From assembly GCA_036172665.1 (NCBI GenBank), contig CM069870.1, positions 21,922,001 to 21,986,000 of the forward strand: a DNA stretch of 64,000 nucleotides, written 5' to 3'. The translations under genes were made by a program, and so were the position numbers. Positions 39,301 to 49,300 of the stretch are shown here, piece after piece. The notes beneath the pieces are model-generated. The model saw nothing but the letters and a program-made list of their open reading frames with translations. It had not been told where the DNA came from and did no database searches. The first letter of the stretch is position 1; every line of letters starts with the position of its first letter. This DNA is from Prosopocoilus inquinatus (lineage: Eukaryota > Arthropoda > Insecta > Coleoptera > Lucanidae).

Positions 39301-39724
39301 TAAACCTTCGGGCACTTCCTTCAAGTTATTGTGACTCAAGTCCAGAGTGCTCAGCTCCTCTAAATGAAAGAGCTCCGGCGGTATACCGGAACTCTTGACT
39401 TTGTTGTGCCTGAAATTCAACGTTCTTAAGCAGTTTAATTCCGTCAGCTCTCCGTGTAGTTTCTCGAGGTTATTCCTGGTCAACGAGAGATGCTCCAGTT
39501 TAAGCAAGTTGCCCATTTCTTTGGGTATTTCGCTCAAGTTAGTGCGGTCCAGTTTCAGCCATTGCACGCCCGTCATTAGGCTCACGGCAAGAGGAAACTT
39601 ATCCTGCAATTGACGATGATGAAAGGCATATAAGGAAGTTGCAAGGGGCTTTTCTACTTACATTAAAATCATTTCTCGTGAAGTCTACGCCTCTGACAAA
39701 TGGCAAAACTCCGGTGTTTGCCAT
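30314..39724 (-). CDS. fliI: flightless-I, LRR plus gelsolin-repeat actin regulator (15 coding exons)
   Basis: Exons in transcript order: 39662-39724, 39257-39603, 38819-39195, 38388-38610, 38079-38320, 37935-38029, 37806-37876, 37501-37747, 32961-33146, 32484-32798, 32124-32296, 31940-32066, 31204-31886, 30844-31150, 30314-30562. All junctions are GT-AG, phases agree, and the sum is 3705 nt (1234 residues plus stop), close to Drosophila FliI (about 1250). Residues about 25-400 are leucine-rich repeats of the LxxLxLxxNxL type (for example [11 protein letters not shown] and [11 protein letters not shown]), the protein-interaction half. After a basic linker (KMRLRRGRR) and [12 protein letters not shown], residues about 490-1234 hold six gelsolin repeats, with signature stretches [24 protein letters not shown] and FLWLGAKC. 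Known family members remodel actin and act as nuclear-receptor coregulators; the Drosophila gene is needed for cellularisation and flight muscle. The start ATG has AAAC before it and G after it. Intron 8 is 4.35 kb; the other introns are short. Intron 10 has a weak donor, GTAATT. Confidence 0.97.
33147..37500 (-). other. flightless-I intron 8, repeat-filled
   Basis: This 4354-nt intron separates the exon for the first gelsolin repeat from the rest. It contains a copy of the 25800-26200 repeat block (about 34110-34500), the CTGTACAGCTGTTTCAGCCC block in inverse form (about 33840-33910), one arm of a large inverted repeat (34993-35982), a CAGTGTTGCCA hAT-type end at 36070, and T-rich DNA at 36800-37000. 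I found no exon inside. Confidence 0.75.
34993..35982 (+). repeat. dispersed repeat, arm 1 of an inverted pair bracketing flightless-I exons 1-8
   Basis: This segment matches 40046-41607 in opposite orientation over nearly its whole length. Shared landmarks include CCAAATCACAT (35040 against 41539), CACGAGCGTAACCTCAAAT (35133 against 41221), ATGACAATGAAGT (35669 against 40680) and GGTCCCACATTTTATGTATA (35863 against 40157). It is unexpanded relative to arm 2 and carries the empty site of the hairpin element at about 35693-35698. The 66-codon frame at 35591-35791 is part of the repeat. Confidence 0.85.
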
Positions 39725-40045
39725 GTTTGGGGCGATTTTATTCTCTGTGAATAGTGGAGTACTTGATTTTATTATTAAAACTATTTTTAATTAACACAAA
39801 CGGTTTATAACCGCCCTGAAATACCTTTCAGAAACTGACAGCACTGACACCTCCCTCCATTATTCCGGCCAGTGTTGCCAATTTAGTACTGAAATCTCCC
39901 TGCACATTCTGTAATACCTCAAAAGCTGAACAAAATATTCCTAAATTTCTGGTTTTCAAAAAATAATGAAAATATGTATAAATACACGCAGGCCCGGCGC
40001 GTACTTTTTTTCTTATGTGTGCGAAAAATGTTTAGCGCATTTTAC

Positions 40046-41607
40046 CACAGATAAGAAACAATCAGAAAGTAAAGTCGGCGATGCCGCCTTTGATCTCTGT
40101 CAGCCAGTGACGCCCATGTTCTCAGAGTAGAATATCAAACCCGTATACATAAAATGTGGGACCGAAGTTCAGGTCCTGACTTCCACAAAATATAAATACA
40201 GTTATAAGGTTTTCAGTAAAAACCAAAACGCAACATGATAAGAATTTTTAGGCTAAGTAGTAGGCAATGCGCAGTAAATGAATAATTCTCATTAAAACAA
40301 ATGACGTGCTGGAATACTGATCCATTTTGTAATAGCGTTTTCCACTGGTCGGACTTTCTTGCACTCAGTGCGCACTGAGTGTATCTCCATCTCGGTTCAG
40401 CTTTATGTAATAAAACGAGTTAGAGATACACTCAGTTCACAATGGTGCCGCCAGCGGAAAACGCTATAAGTGGCAACTGTTTTTTTAAAGGAATTAAAGC
40501 AACAACACAAATAACGGAACACAATACTTCGAAAATGTAAACAAAACCTTTGACAGTAAACACCGCTGACAGTTCGCAGTTATTCAATATACGTACTAAG
40601 CTACGACATGCCGGTATAAAATAAAAGCAAGTTCCAAGCCATCTCGATAACGGATTTAATTGAACGCATTTTACTTCATTGTCATCTGAATCAAGTTTTA
40701 ATGTTGCCAACAACAATTAATATTTTATTGATGTTCCCAAATAATAATTTTGTTCTTATTCGGACATTTCAAATGTTTGTTAAATAAATTGTAAACTATA
40801 AAATATTCTAAAATATAATTTAATAAGGTACAAGAGAGGAACTTTTTTCAAGAATGTTGTAAGGGAATGTTCTTTCTAGTGTATAAATTGTTTTGTAACA
40901 TCTGGATGCCCTTAACCATCTCTGAGCTCTACAAGTACCATTATGGCAATTTCGCACGATTTCTTGTCAAGTAACCTGTTATTGTCGAAATTTTAGTTTT
41001 GTCAACCATTCAAATTACACTAATGACAAAACATTGAAAGTCATCTGGTTTTCAGAATGTTGGTTATATTCTAACTGCAGCAAAAAAGTAAGGTAAGTAC
41101 CGGGCGATCAACGGAATTCATAATTAGAGGAGGCTGTGATTGGTGCTATTTTATGCTGTGTGGTTGGATACACTGAGAAATAAACATTAAATTGACAGTT
41201 GTCATATTTGAGGTTACGCTCGTGGTTTGTACAATCTTCATTTTGTTATTTTATTTTGTATGGTTGCTGGTTTAAATTCTTTTTCAGAATATTAGGGGAG
41301 GTTCCATTAAACAAATCCATTTATTATCAATGTTTAAAAAAAATAAATGTCACAATTCTGATATTTTAAATTTTTAATTTCAAACTGCAAGCGTGTGTTG
41401 CCAACTTTTTGGAAAATATCACAGCCTGCTCTAATTATAAATTCCATTGATCACATGGTATTAGAACGGAAACAATAAAATTTAACAGAAAAATAAAATA
41501 AACATAAGCAATACTTTTTGCTACTTCAAAAAGCATGTGATTTGGCATTTTAAAAATCTGCCATTCAAAAAGGTTAAATAGTTTTGATAAGTCAAGTCAA
41601 TAAAAAC
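40046..41607 (-). repeat. dispersed repeat, arm 2 of the inverted pair, with insertions
   Basis: Inverse copy of 34993-35982. It has three additions relative to arm 1: the hairpin element at 40335-40464, about 185 bp at about 40485-40670, and about 240 bp at about 41230-41470. It lies upstream of flightless-I, between its start codon and Tango1. The frame at 40432-40716 is not a gene. Confidence 0.83.
40335..40464. mobile_element. hairpin MITE, copy A
   Basis: A nearly complete palindrome. The ends are GCGTTTTCCACTGG and CCAGCGGAAAACGC, TA lies outside both, and the inner arms carry ACTCAGTGCGCACTGAGTGT and matching complements. The related arm 1 repeat lacks it, which shows insertion. Borders may shift by one or two bases because the flanks are TAATA and TATAA. 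Confidence 0.88.
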
Positions 41608-42062
41608 TAGAGTGCAATCGTTTGCACCGGTGGAATCACGGAATGCACCGACACTGCACCCGGTGCATTGAATGCATTGCCCGGTTGCCCACATTTACAT
41701 AAGACATAAAAAATGCTTCAAAATGACACCAAATATAATATATTTTGTACGGACTATCGCTAGACAATTATTTTGTAACGTTAATTTCAAAAACTTACTC
41801 ATTTTGTTCAGATTTTAAGCTACAAAGCTTCCGGTTAAACTTAAAAGTTTACTATTCAGCTATTCACCAGACACTATGAAACATTAAACCTGTAAGCCAC
41901 CTGCAAACAATTAAATCACGTCAAAAAAAATTATTTCTCGTTCGATTTGCGAGGAAAATTTAAATTTTTGAATGCACCCGGTACATTCATGTATGCACCC
42001 TGGTGAATGCACCCATGTGGGTGCTTTCACTGCACCGGGTTCATTCCCTGGCCCATCTCTAG
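41608..42062. repeat. probable DNA-transposon remnant with GCACCCGGTGCATT motifs
   Basis: The left end region CTAGAGTGCAATCG and the right end CATCTCTAG are weak inverted partners. Both end regions contain clustered TGCACCCGG / GGTGCATT motifs (41625-41690 and 41970-42050). No target duplication is clear. The frame at 41972-42175 is a translation of the motif cluster. Confidence 0.4.
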
Positions 42063-42629
42063 TGTTAAGTATCCTTGGTCAATGCCTACATTTGTTGAAT
42101 TTGTTTGCAGCGGTTCCATTTTTAGATGGTTTTGATCGGAATAGAGTTAATTCGGATTGCGATATGACGATTTGAAATAAAAAAGTGCATTGAATTAAAC
42201 ATTAATATATTTATTGAAACTTGTGGCAACAGGTTCGAAAAGTAGAATACCTACACAAAATGAATAATGTAAAAGTAACAGGTTTCAGCTTTTTAAAAAC
42301 ACTGCAAATTAGAAAAGAAAATTATTCACATAAGCAAAGCCTTGAGGAAGCACCAGGGGAAGCACTATGAATACAGCCCTTAGTTTCTTCAAAAAATTTC
42401 TACTAATTTGAAAAATTAAGTTAAGTTGATGATGAATTCTGGTTATTGGTGTTTTATTTTTATGAAGAAATATAAAAACTCTTTCCTTCATATATTAAAA
42501 AATTACACTGAAATGCAAGCGTTTCAGTGCGTTCCAAGTGCTTCGAAATCAGATCAAAATTTTGCACTCAGTGTTCAATTGAACACGAAAAGAGTTTGCA
42601 CCGAAGTCCCCAATCGAATATAATATCTA

Positions 42630-42676
42630 AAATCAGTGCGCACTGAGTACAACCAGTGCATGTGAATCGAAAACGC
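42630..42676. repeat. degraded hairpin MITE remnant
   Basis: The stretch has the CAGTGCGCACTGAGT motif and the end ATCGAAAACGC followed by TA, matching the right half of the hairpin MITE family (40335, 46869, 56721). A left half is only vaguely recognisable from about 42515. Confidence 0.5.
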
Positions 42677-42715
42677 TATCAGTTTTAATTGAACGAAAGT
42701 TAAAAAGAGGCTTTA

Positions 42716-43154
42716 GGTTGCGTTAAGTGAATGATAATTCTGTTCAATGTGGTTGGACTTTATCAACCGCTCACTTAACGGTCACAGTTAATGGCTAGGT
42801 AGGCACTGTGATTATAAATTATGACAGAAGAGGGCGGGAATAGAACAAGTTTTGAAAGAGTCTCTAAAGTTTCGAAATTAGTGAAATACGCCACGGGTTT
42901 ACTTCGTTTAAATCTTTGGATAATGAAAAAGTAATATATCTAACTCTTAGCTACAATCCTTAATTCACATCACTGATCTGATCTGATCTGATCTGATCTG
43001 TCAAATTGGTCCGACCAACCACTTAACGTTTCAGACCACGCTGGTTACATTTTAAATCGCGACCAATTTCTCCAATCAGCTGATTGATCACGTGGTACAG
43101 TCTGACCGTTGACTTAGCGATTTTGCTTAAAATAACCATTCATTTAACGCAACC
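42716..43154. mobile_element. TTA-flanked (Harbinger-like) MITE directly upstream of Tango1
   Basis: Ends GGTTGCGTTAAGTGAATG and CATTCATTTAACGCAACC are inverted complements with one mismatch, and TTA lies outside both (42713-42715, 43155-43157). The interior contains a GATCT microsatellite near 42975-43000 and a CACGTG E-box near 43090. A related interior sequence is found near 23260-23350. The element ends 167 bp before the Tango1 start codon, so it may be part of its promoter. Confidence 0.8.
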
Positions 43155-43263
43155 TTAGTTTTTTTGCATGATTCAGCAGCGTTCAGCAGATTACCGCTCA
43201 CAATAATAAACGCCGAAACAACCGGGCTGAACGCAGCCATTGTTTTCAACTGTCAGAATAGAA

Positions 43264-43317
43264 ATGTCGGTAGTTAGTAGTGATGTGGCTTTTCTGAAAG
43301 AACTTGACAAACGATGA
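43264..43317 (+). other. upstream ORF in the probable Tango1 5' leader (17 codons)
   Basis: ATG at 43264 opens a 17-codon frame that ends with TGA at 43315-43317, four bases before the Tango1 ATG at 43322. A second upstream ATG at 43314 opens a three-codon frame whose stop (323-325 of 43,xxx) overlaps the main start. Whether these are in the mRNA depends on the transcription start, which I cannot see. Confidence 0.5.
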
Positions 43318-43321
43318 TAAA

Positions 43322-46300
43322 ATGATTAAGTTTAAGTTAATATTTTTCGTGATATTTTCTTTAAATCTACACCTAGCGGTTCCTTCCATATCAGACAAGA
43401 GATTATGCGCGAATCAAAATTGTTCAGGTAAATCAATCTGCTATAACCTACGTGCCTCATCATTCAATCTTGCAACTTATTTTATTTTTCGTCCTTCCAG
43501 AAGTAATTTCAGTAGCTAGGACTCTCATCAGATATTCAAGTCCGGACGCTAGAATATTGTCCTTCGCTCCGAATGCCGAAGTCAAGGTGTTTAGTAAGTC
43601 TGCGGGCTCCAATATGGATTTGTGGGGCGCCGAGATCAACGGGAAAAGAGGCTACGTCAATAAGAATCTGATACGGGAAACCAAAGTATTCACAAGCAAC
43701 TACAAATATTTAGTTGATACTGAGCCGACACAGAAAGTAAATTACGATGTTAATAATAATAATAATAACAAAGTCGAAGTGCCTTTAGATAAAGCAGAGT
43801 CCGAACAACAAATTGTGCCAAATAGAGTTCAAGAGCCGTACGAGGTCATCGACGGTACTACAATAAATTTAAATGCCGAAGCAGAAGGAAACTTAGTTGA
43901 GGAACCTGCGGCGAGGCTGCTGCAAGTTGATAATAATAATTTCGTGGAAGATTCAGTAAAGCAAAGCAACGAAGACTTAACTGCTGAAAATAAGGCGGCG
44001 ACTGAAAGTAACTTTGTTGTGAATGTGGAAAGCGAGAGTGAAATAAATGACAGCGCACCAGAAAGTTCAATAGAAAACGAGGTAAAACAGACAATTAAAG
44101 AAGAGACTGAGAAGAATATTATTAAAGATTCGTTACTAAACTTTATCAATAATGGAAATAATGCTTTAGAAGACGGCGATGATGATGATGAGGAAAACGG
44201 GGATGATGAAGACGATGATGGTGACGAGGACGAATCAGATGAAGAGACTGAAAACCAAGGGGAAGAGCCTCGCTTGGACTCTGCAGAAAAAGAGGACAAA
44301 GTAGAAAATAAAGTTAGTCCTGCATTGAGTAGTAACAATAACAGCAATGTCGTAGACAATCCGAGCAGTTCAGTCGCAGATGATATTGTCATTAATACAG
44401 AAAACTGGGAGGGCGTCGATGAATCCGTTAAATCACGAAATTTATTAAACGTGGTTGAAATTGATTCAAGCCCCGAATTAGTCGAAGTTGAGAGGGAAGA
44501 ACTAAAGCAAGAGACCTTAAAGTTAGATGCTTTAAGTGCTTCAACACCAAAGCAAGAGACCTTAAAGTTAGATGCTGTAAGTACTTCCGCAGATGAAGCT
44601 TTGGGTGAATTAAAGGGGCTAAATTCAGAAGGTGAAACGGTGATTGATTCCGATCAGATATTAAGTGATGATTTAAAAAGAGTTCAAAGCACAGAAGGTG
44701 AGAGTAATAAGCAAGAAGTGCCTAATTTAATTGGTGATTTAATTGGGCTAATCAAGGATGAGGTACTTACTACTGAGAGTTCCGTGGATGAATTTTTTTA
44801 TCCACGTGAAATGGACACTGATGCCGTCACACCAAACCCCCGAGACAGTAATTCTGTAGTAAACGTGAACAATGCAGAGAATATTGTAAGTAATTTCGAT
44901 TCTCAACAGACATGGAGTGAACCGGAAATAGTCAAAGATGCTTTGGTTGAGGAAAGTAATAAGACGGAAAACGTGGAAGTTAATGAACCTTCACAGGCTG
45001 TTACAATAGAAGACATTAAAGAGAATGTTGAGAACAACGATTCATGGAGCCCTAGTGTTCATGATGACTTATTTCTTGAGGCAGAAAAAACGGATAATCA
45101 AATTCCAAATATAAAAAATGAAGATGGTCAGGAGGCCTTCTTGGAAATAATGCAAGAGCCTGATGAAGTGTTTACACCTGCTGAAAATAAAGACGACGGT
45201 TTTCAGGAAGATGAAGCTGAAGAAGACAGACAAGCTCTTCTGTCCAAGGGACTTGAAGGTAATTTCAATTTTCTTTGCATTTCTCAAATTCTGTAAGTCT
45301 TCTGAGTGCTGCTTATTTATAATTTAAAATGTTTTAGTAATTATTACAGGGAGAACTAAATTTTTTATAATTTATTTTTTTGTAGATTATGAAAGTTGTT
45401 CGGCTGACAAAACTAAATGCCCTAATGATCCGCTTGATGACCCAACAGAACATGTGCAAACAGAACCGGAAATAGATGAAGGGAAGCCATTTGATCCCTT
45501 GGCTGTCATATACGAGAATGGCTCGGATTTTTTCAACCTCTTCACCATCTTGGGCATTACAGGTTCATCCGTCGTCTTATTTTTACTCGGCTATGTAATG
45601 ATCGACAAGAGCAGAAAAGAAGGTCCTTTGATAGCCAAAATAAACAGTCTGGAAAAATCCCTGTTAATTGCCACGAAAGAAAATCAGTTATTGGTGGATC
45701 GTATAAGCGAGGTGCAAGACCAAGAGCTTGAAACAGTCACCAACGAGAAGTACGCCAGCCTCGAGCTGCAACTGCAAGAAACATCGAAAACCAATCAAGC
45801 CCTAGAGGAGCAAATCCAGGCCCTCGAAAAGGAACTCGAAAACTCCGCGGAAGTCTGTCTGGAATTAAACCGCATGCTCTCCGACGTGTTAACATCACAA
45901 AACGGCAGCGATATCTTAATCGCAAACGTCGAACAATTACAAAGGCAACTAGTCGAGCAACAAGGCACGATAAATTCAATCAATGCCGCTTTAAACCTTA
46001 AAGACACCGAGAACCACGAGCTGCAATTGGAGTTAGAAATCAACAACAAGAAAGTAATAGATTTGCAAACTGAACTGGACAAGATGGTTTTGAACATACT
46101 CAAAATAGAAGAGGAGAAGGAACAGTTGCAGAACAAATTAGACAGCGACGAGGGCTTGCTTAAGAAGGAATTGGAAAAGACGATAAGTAATTTCAGTGGT
46201 GAGCGTAAAAAGTTAGCGGATGAAGTAATTTTACTGAAGAACGATTGCGCAGAACTGCAGAGGAGTTTGGAATTAAAAAATAGTGAGTACGTTTCGTTTA

Positions 46301-49300
46301 AAGAGACCGTCGGCCAGATTAAGTCGGTTGAAAACGACTCGGAACTTCTCAAGTCCTTGCTAGAGACGAGCTCGTTGAAAGCGCAGCTGCAACATCTGCA
46401 GCGCGACAATCAGACTCTTAGTGGTCTTCTGCATCAGGAGAAGCAGGCCAGGCATGTCTTTGAAAGCCAGGCCGAACAGGCTTCGAAGGAGATTCAACTT
46501 TTGAAGGCTCAGTACGATGAGGCCGACAGGGAAAAATTGGAGGCGCAGACGAAGTTGGAAGTGTTGTCCAGTTATTTTAAAGACAGGGAAGCACAGCTAC
46601 AAAAGTAAGTAATTTCTGAATTATTTCAGTCTTAACAGCCTGTTTGATTTTTCTTTTTTTCTGTGAATTGTGTCAACAGTTACATTCTTTCTCCCATTTT
46701 TGTGTTTCAGAGGCATAGATTTTTTTTTGGAAAACTATAAAAAATTCAACCTTGTCTTTTCTATTTTAGATCAGTTCATTTTTACCTTGGATCATTTGCT
46801 TTTACTTATTCAAGAATTTGCCTGTTTTATTTGACTAGCGGTTCAAAACACTTCCCGCCTTACTAATAGCGCTTTCCACTGGTCGCACTTTCGTGCACTG
46901 AGTGCGCACTGAGTGTATCTCCATCTCGGTTCAGCTTTATGTAATAAAACGAGATAGAGATACACTCAGTGCGCACTGAGTGCAAGAAAGCTTTTCGCTG
47001 GCTGCACCAGCGCTACAATACTGAACTTCGGAAATTCTAGACCACACAGTGTTGCCAACTAATGCCAACAATTTTACACTTGACGTTTTATGTATAAAAA
47101 TACACTAAAATTCCAACAGGTCGTCTTTCCAAAAGCTATGCCCAGTGTTATTTAATGAATGTTTTAGATGTATCACAAGTTCTCGTTAAATACATCAAAT
47201 CTGAAGTAAAATGCAACACGTTGGCAACACTTCCATAATTAATATCATAGAAACACCGAGAATTTAAAATTCACTGTTGATTTAAAACTTGTTTTTTTTA
47301 ATCTCTTCAAGTTGCTTTCTCTTGTTTATTATATTTCATTTCATTTTCCTGATTAATTAAATCAACAACGGGAGCTCCAAGTATTTTGAGGTTAAGTTCT
47401 TTTTCAGTCGACTAGTCGTGGACCAGTCGATTAATTGGACATAATTGAAAATTCATTATTATTTTGAAATCCTTGCTGTTTCTTGATCTCTTTGAGTTGC
47501 GTTCTGTTTTTCATTTAATTAAATTTTTTATGCTTACCTAATTAAATCAATAACGGCAGCTGGAAGTATTTACCTTGCTTATTCTCAACTATCGAAATTG
47601 GATTGGATCATTTTAAAAATCAATTAATTTTGCTTTCTAGCAGCTGTTCAAATTGTATTTTGTTTTCTATTTTATTTTAATAATCAAAATAGGTGGTATT
47701 TTGAGGTTAAGAAAGCTTCTTCTTCTTCTTATTTCCTTAAAGTTCTGTTTCTCCCGTTTGGCTTTCTAGATAATCGATCGTCTTTTTTTTTCTTTGGTTG
47801 TGGCCTTTAATGTTCGTGTTCAGCAGGATTGCCGAGTTTCCGAAGCACAAAGTCGCCAAAAAAAAAGAAAAATCGACAGCCGTACATAGAAAAATAATAC
47901 TTTTAGTTGTCCAAGTTCGAAACTGCTAGCTAATTTATTTTATGTGGAGAAACAGAATTTTTTGTATCAATTTTGACCGAGAATCACCTAAATGGCGATA
48001 AATCGATGAACTTAGCAAGGCTGTTTCAATTATTTTGCGAATATTGAAATATACCTCAGCCATAGCACGAGCTCCTCATTCGGTTTCCCCTTACGAAAGT
48101 TATAAAATAGTATTAACGATGTTAAGGTGAGTATTCCTTTTGTTTGCTTATGTAATTATGACGCGATTAATTTTTGGAACGTGTTTCGTTGTTATATAAT
48201 AAGAAAATGGAAGTTATGCTGTGGCTGAGGTACACTACAAGATTCGTCGATTATAATCGTATTCGTACGTTTTTCTTTGTGGTTGGTGCAATATTGTCAT
48301 ATAGGTGAGGGGTTATCAAGCTACTTTTTCCTGCTTGGAAAATTGGGTATTTGGGGATTGCTGCTATTGGTTTTCATTGAACGACGACAACAGCCAATGA
48401 CAGCAATCCCAAAATATTCACTTCTCCAAATCTCCATAGATATTTGGAAAATTGGGTATTCGGGGATTACCCTCATTGATGTTCGTAGTTTCGTGATCAC
48501 TTCTTCTATTGGCGAAGTAGGAGGAAGACATTAGCAAAATCTCCCAAAAATGTTCAAGTGTTTTCAACTTTTCTTGGGCTTTTTCACATTAGCTCATTCA
48601 GCTGTTTCTGTTAATTTGTCTTCACATTTCTTAACGATTTACGATAAACATACATACTTCGTATTTCCTTCTTGATCGCCAATTCTCCAAATCTCCAAAA
48701 CAGGAGAAGAAGCTTCGAAGGTGAGTGACACTCACAGAAATTAGGAATGTTGCCAACATAATAATAACTTGGTTTGGCGGTAAATTCAAACTACTCTGTG
48801 TCGTCATCAGTAAGTAAGTAACTTTAGTCATTAAAAATCTTGCTGTATAGATTCTAATACTTAAAGTGACTTTAAATTTAAGCTTCCTTAAAGTTATTTA
48901 ACCTAAAAAAAATACATTTATTTCCCTATTCTTAAAGTGACCTTAAATTAAAGCTTCCTTAAGGTCTGATTATGAAAATGTCCGTAAGGGGTCTATTGTG
49001 TATCAAAACCGTTAAATTTAAAGGGGTGTTAAATTTTGTTGCTACGGTAACAACCAATAGAACTGTATTTTAAATTTTAAAGGACCTCTAAATTTTAATA
49101 GCCCATTAAAAAGTTACAGAATACGCCCTTATGTAACTTTATATAACCACTAATGTATTTCAATTTTTTTTTATTACGGCAGTCGTCAATCGTGTTTCTT
49201 GCATTTTTGAGGAAGTTAATATTTTTTAGCTATTTCAATCTCGACGGTCAAAAATGTTTTTTTAATTCTTTTTGTTTTGCTTGATTTTGATTGTTTCCGT

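Noticed and set aside
42965..43005. GATCT repeat as a possible protein-binding array
   Set aside because: Only about five short copies, within a MITE; a common microsatellite is enough to explain it.
43829..44392. 187-codon antisense frame, Ser-rich, within Tango1
   Set aside because: It is the mirror of the Asp/Glu-rich coding region of Tango1 exon 2 and has no conserved motif of its own. The same applies to 45795-46409 opposite exon 3.
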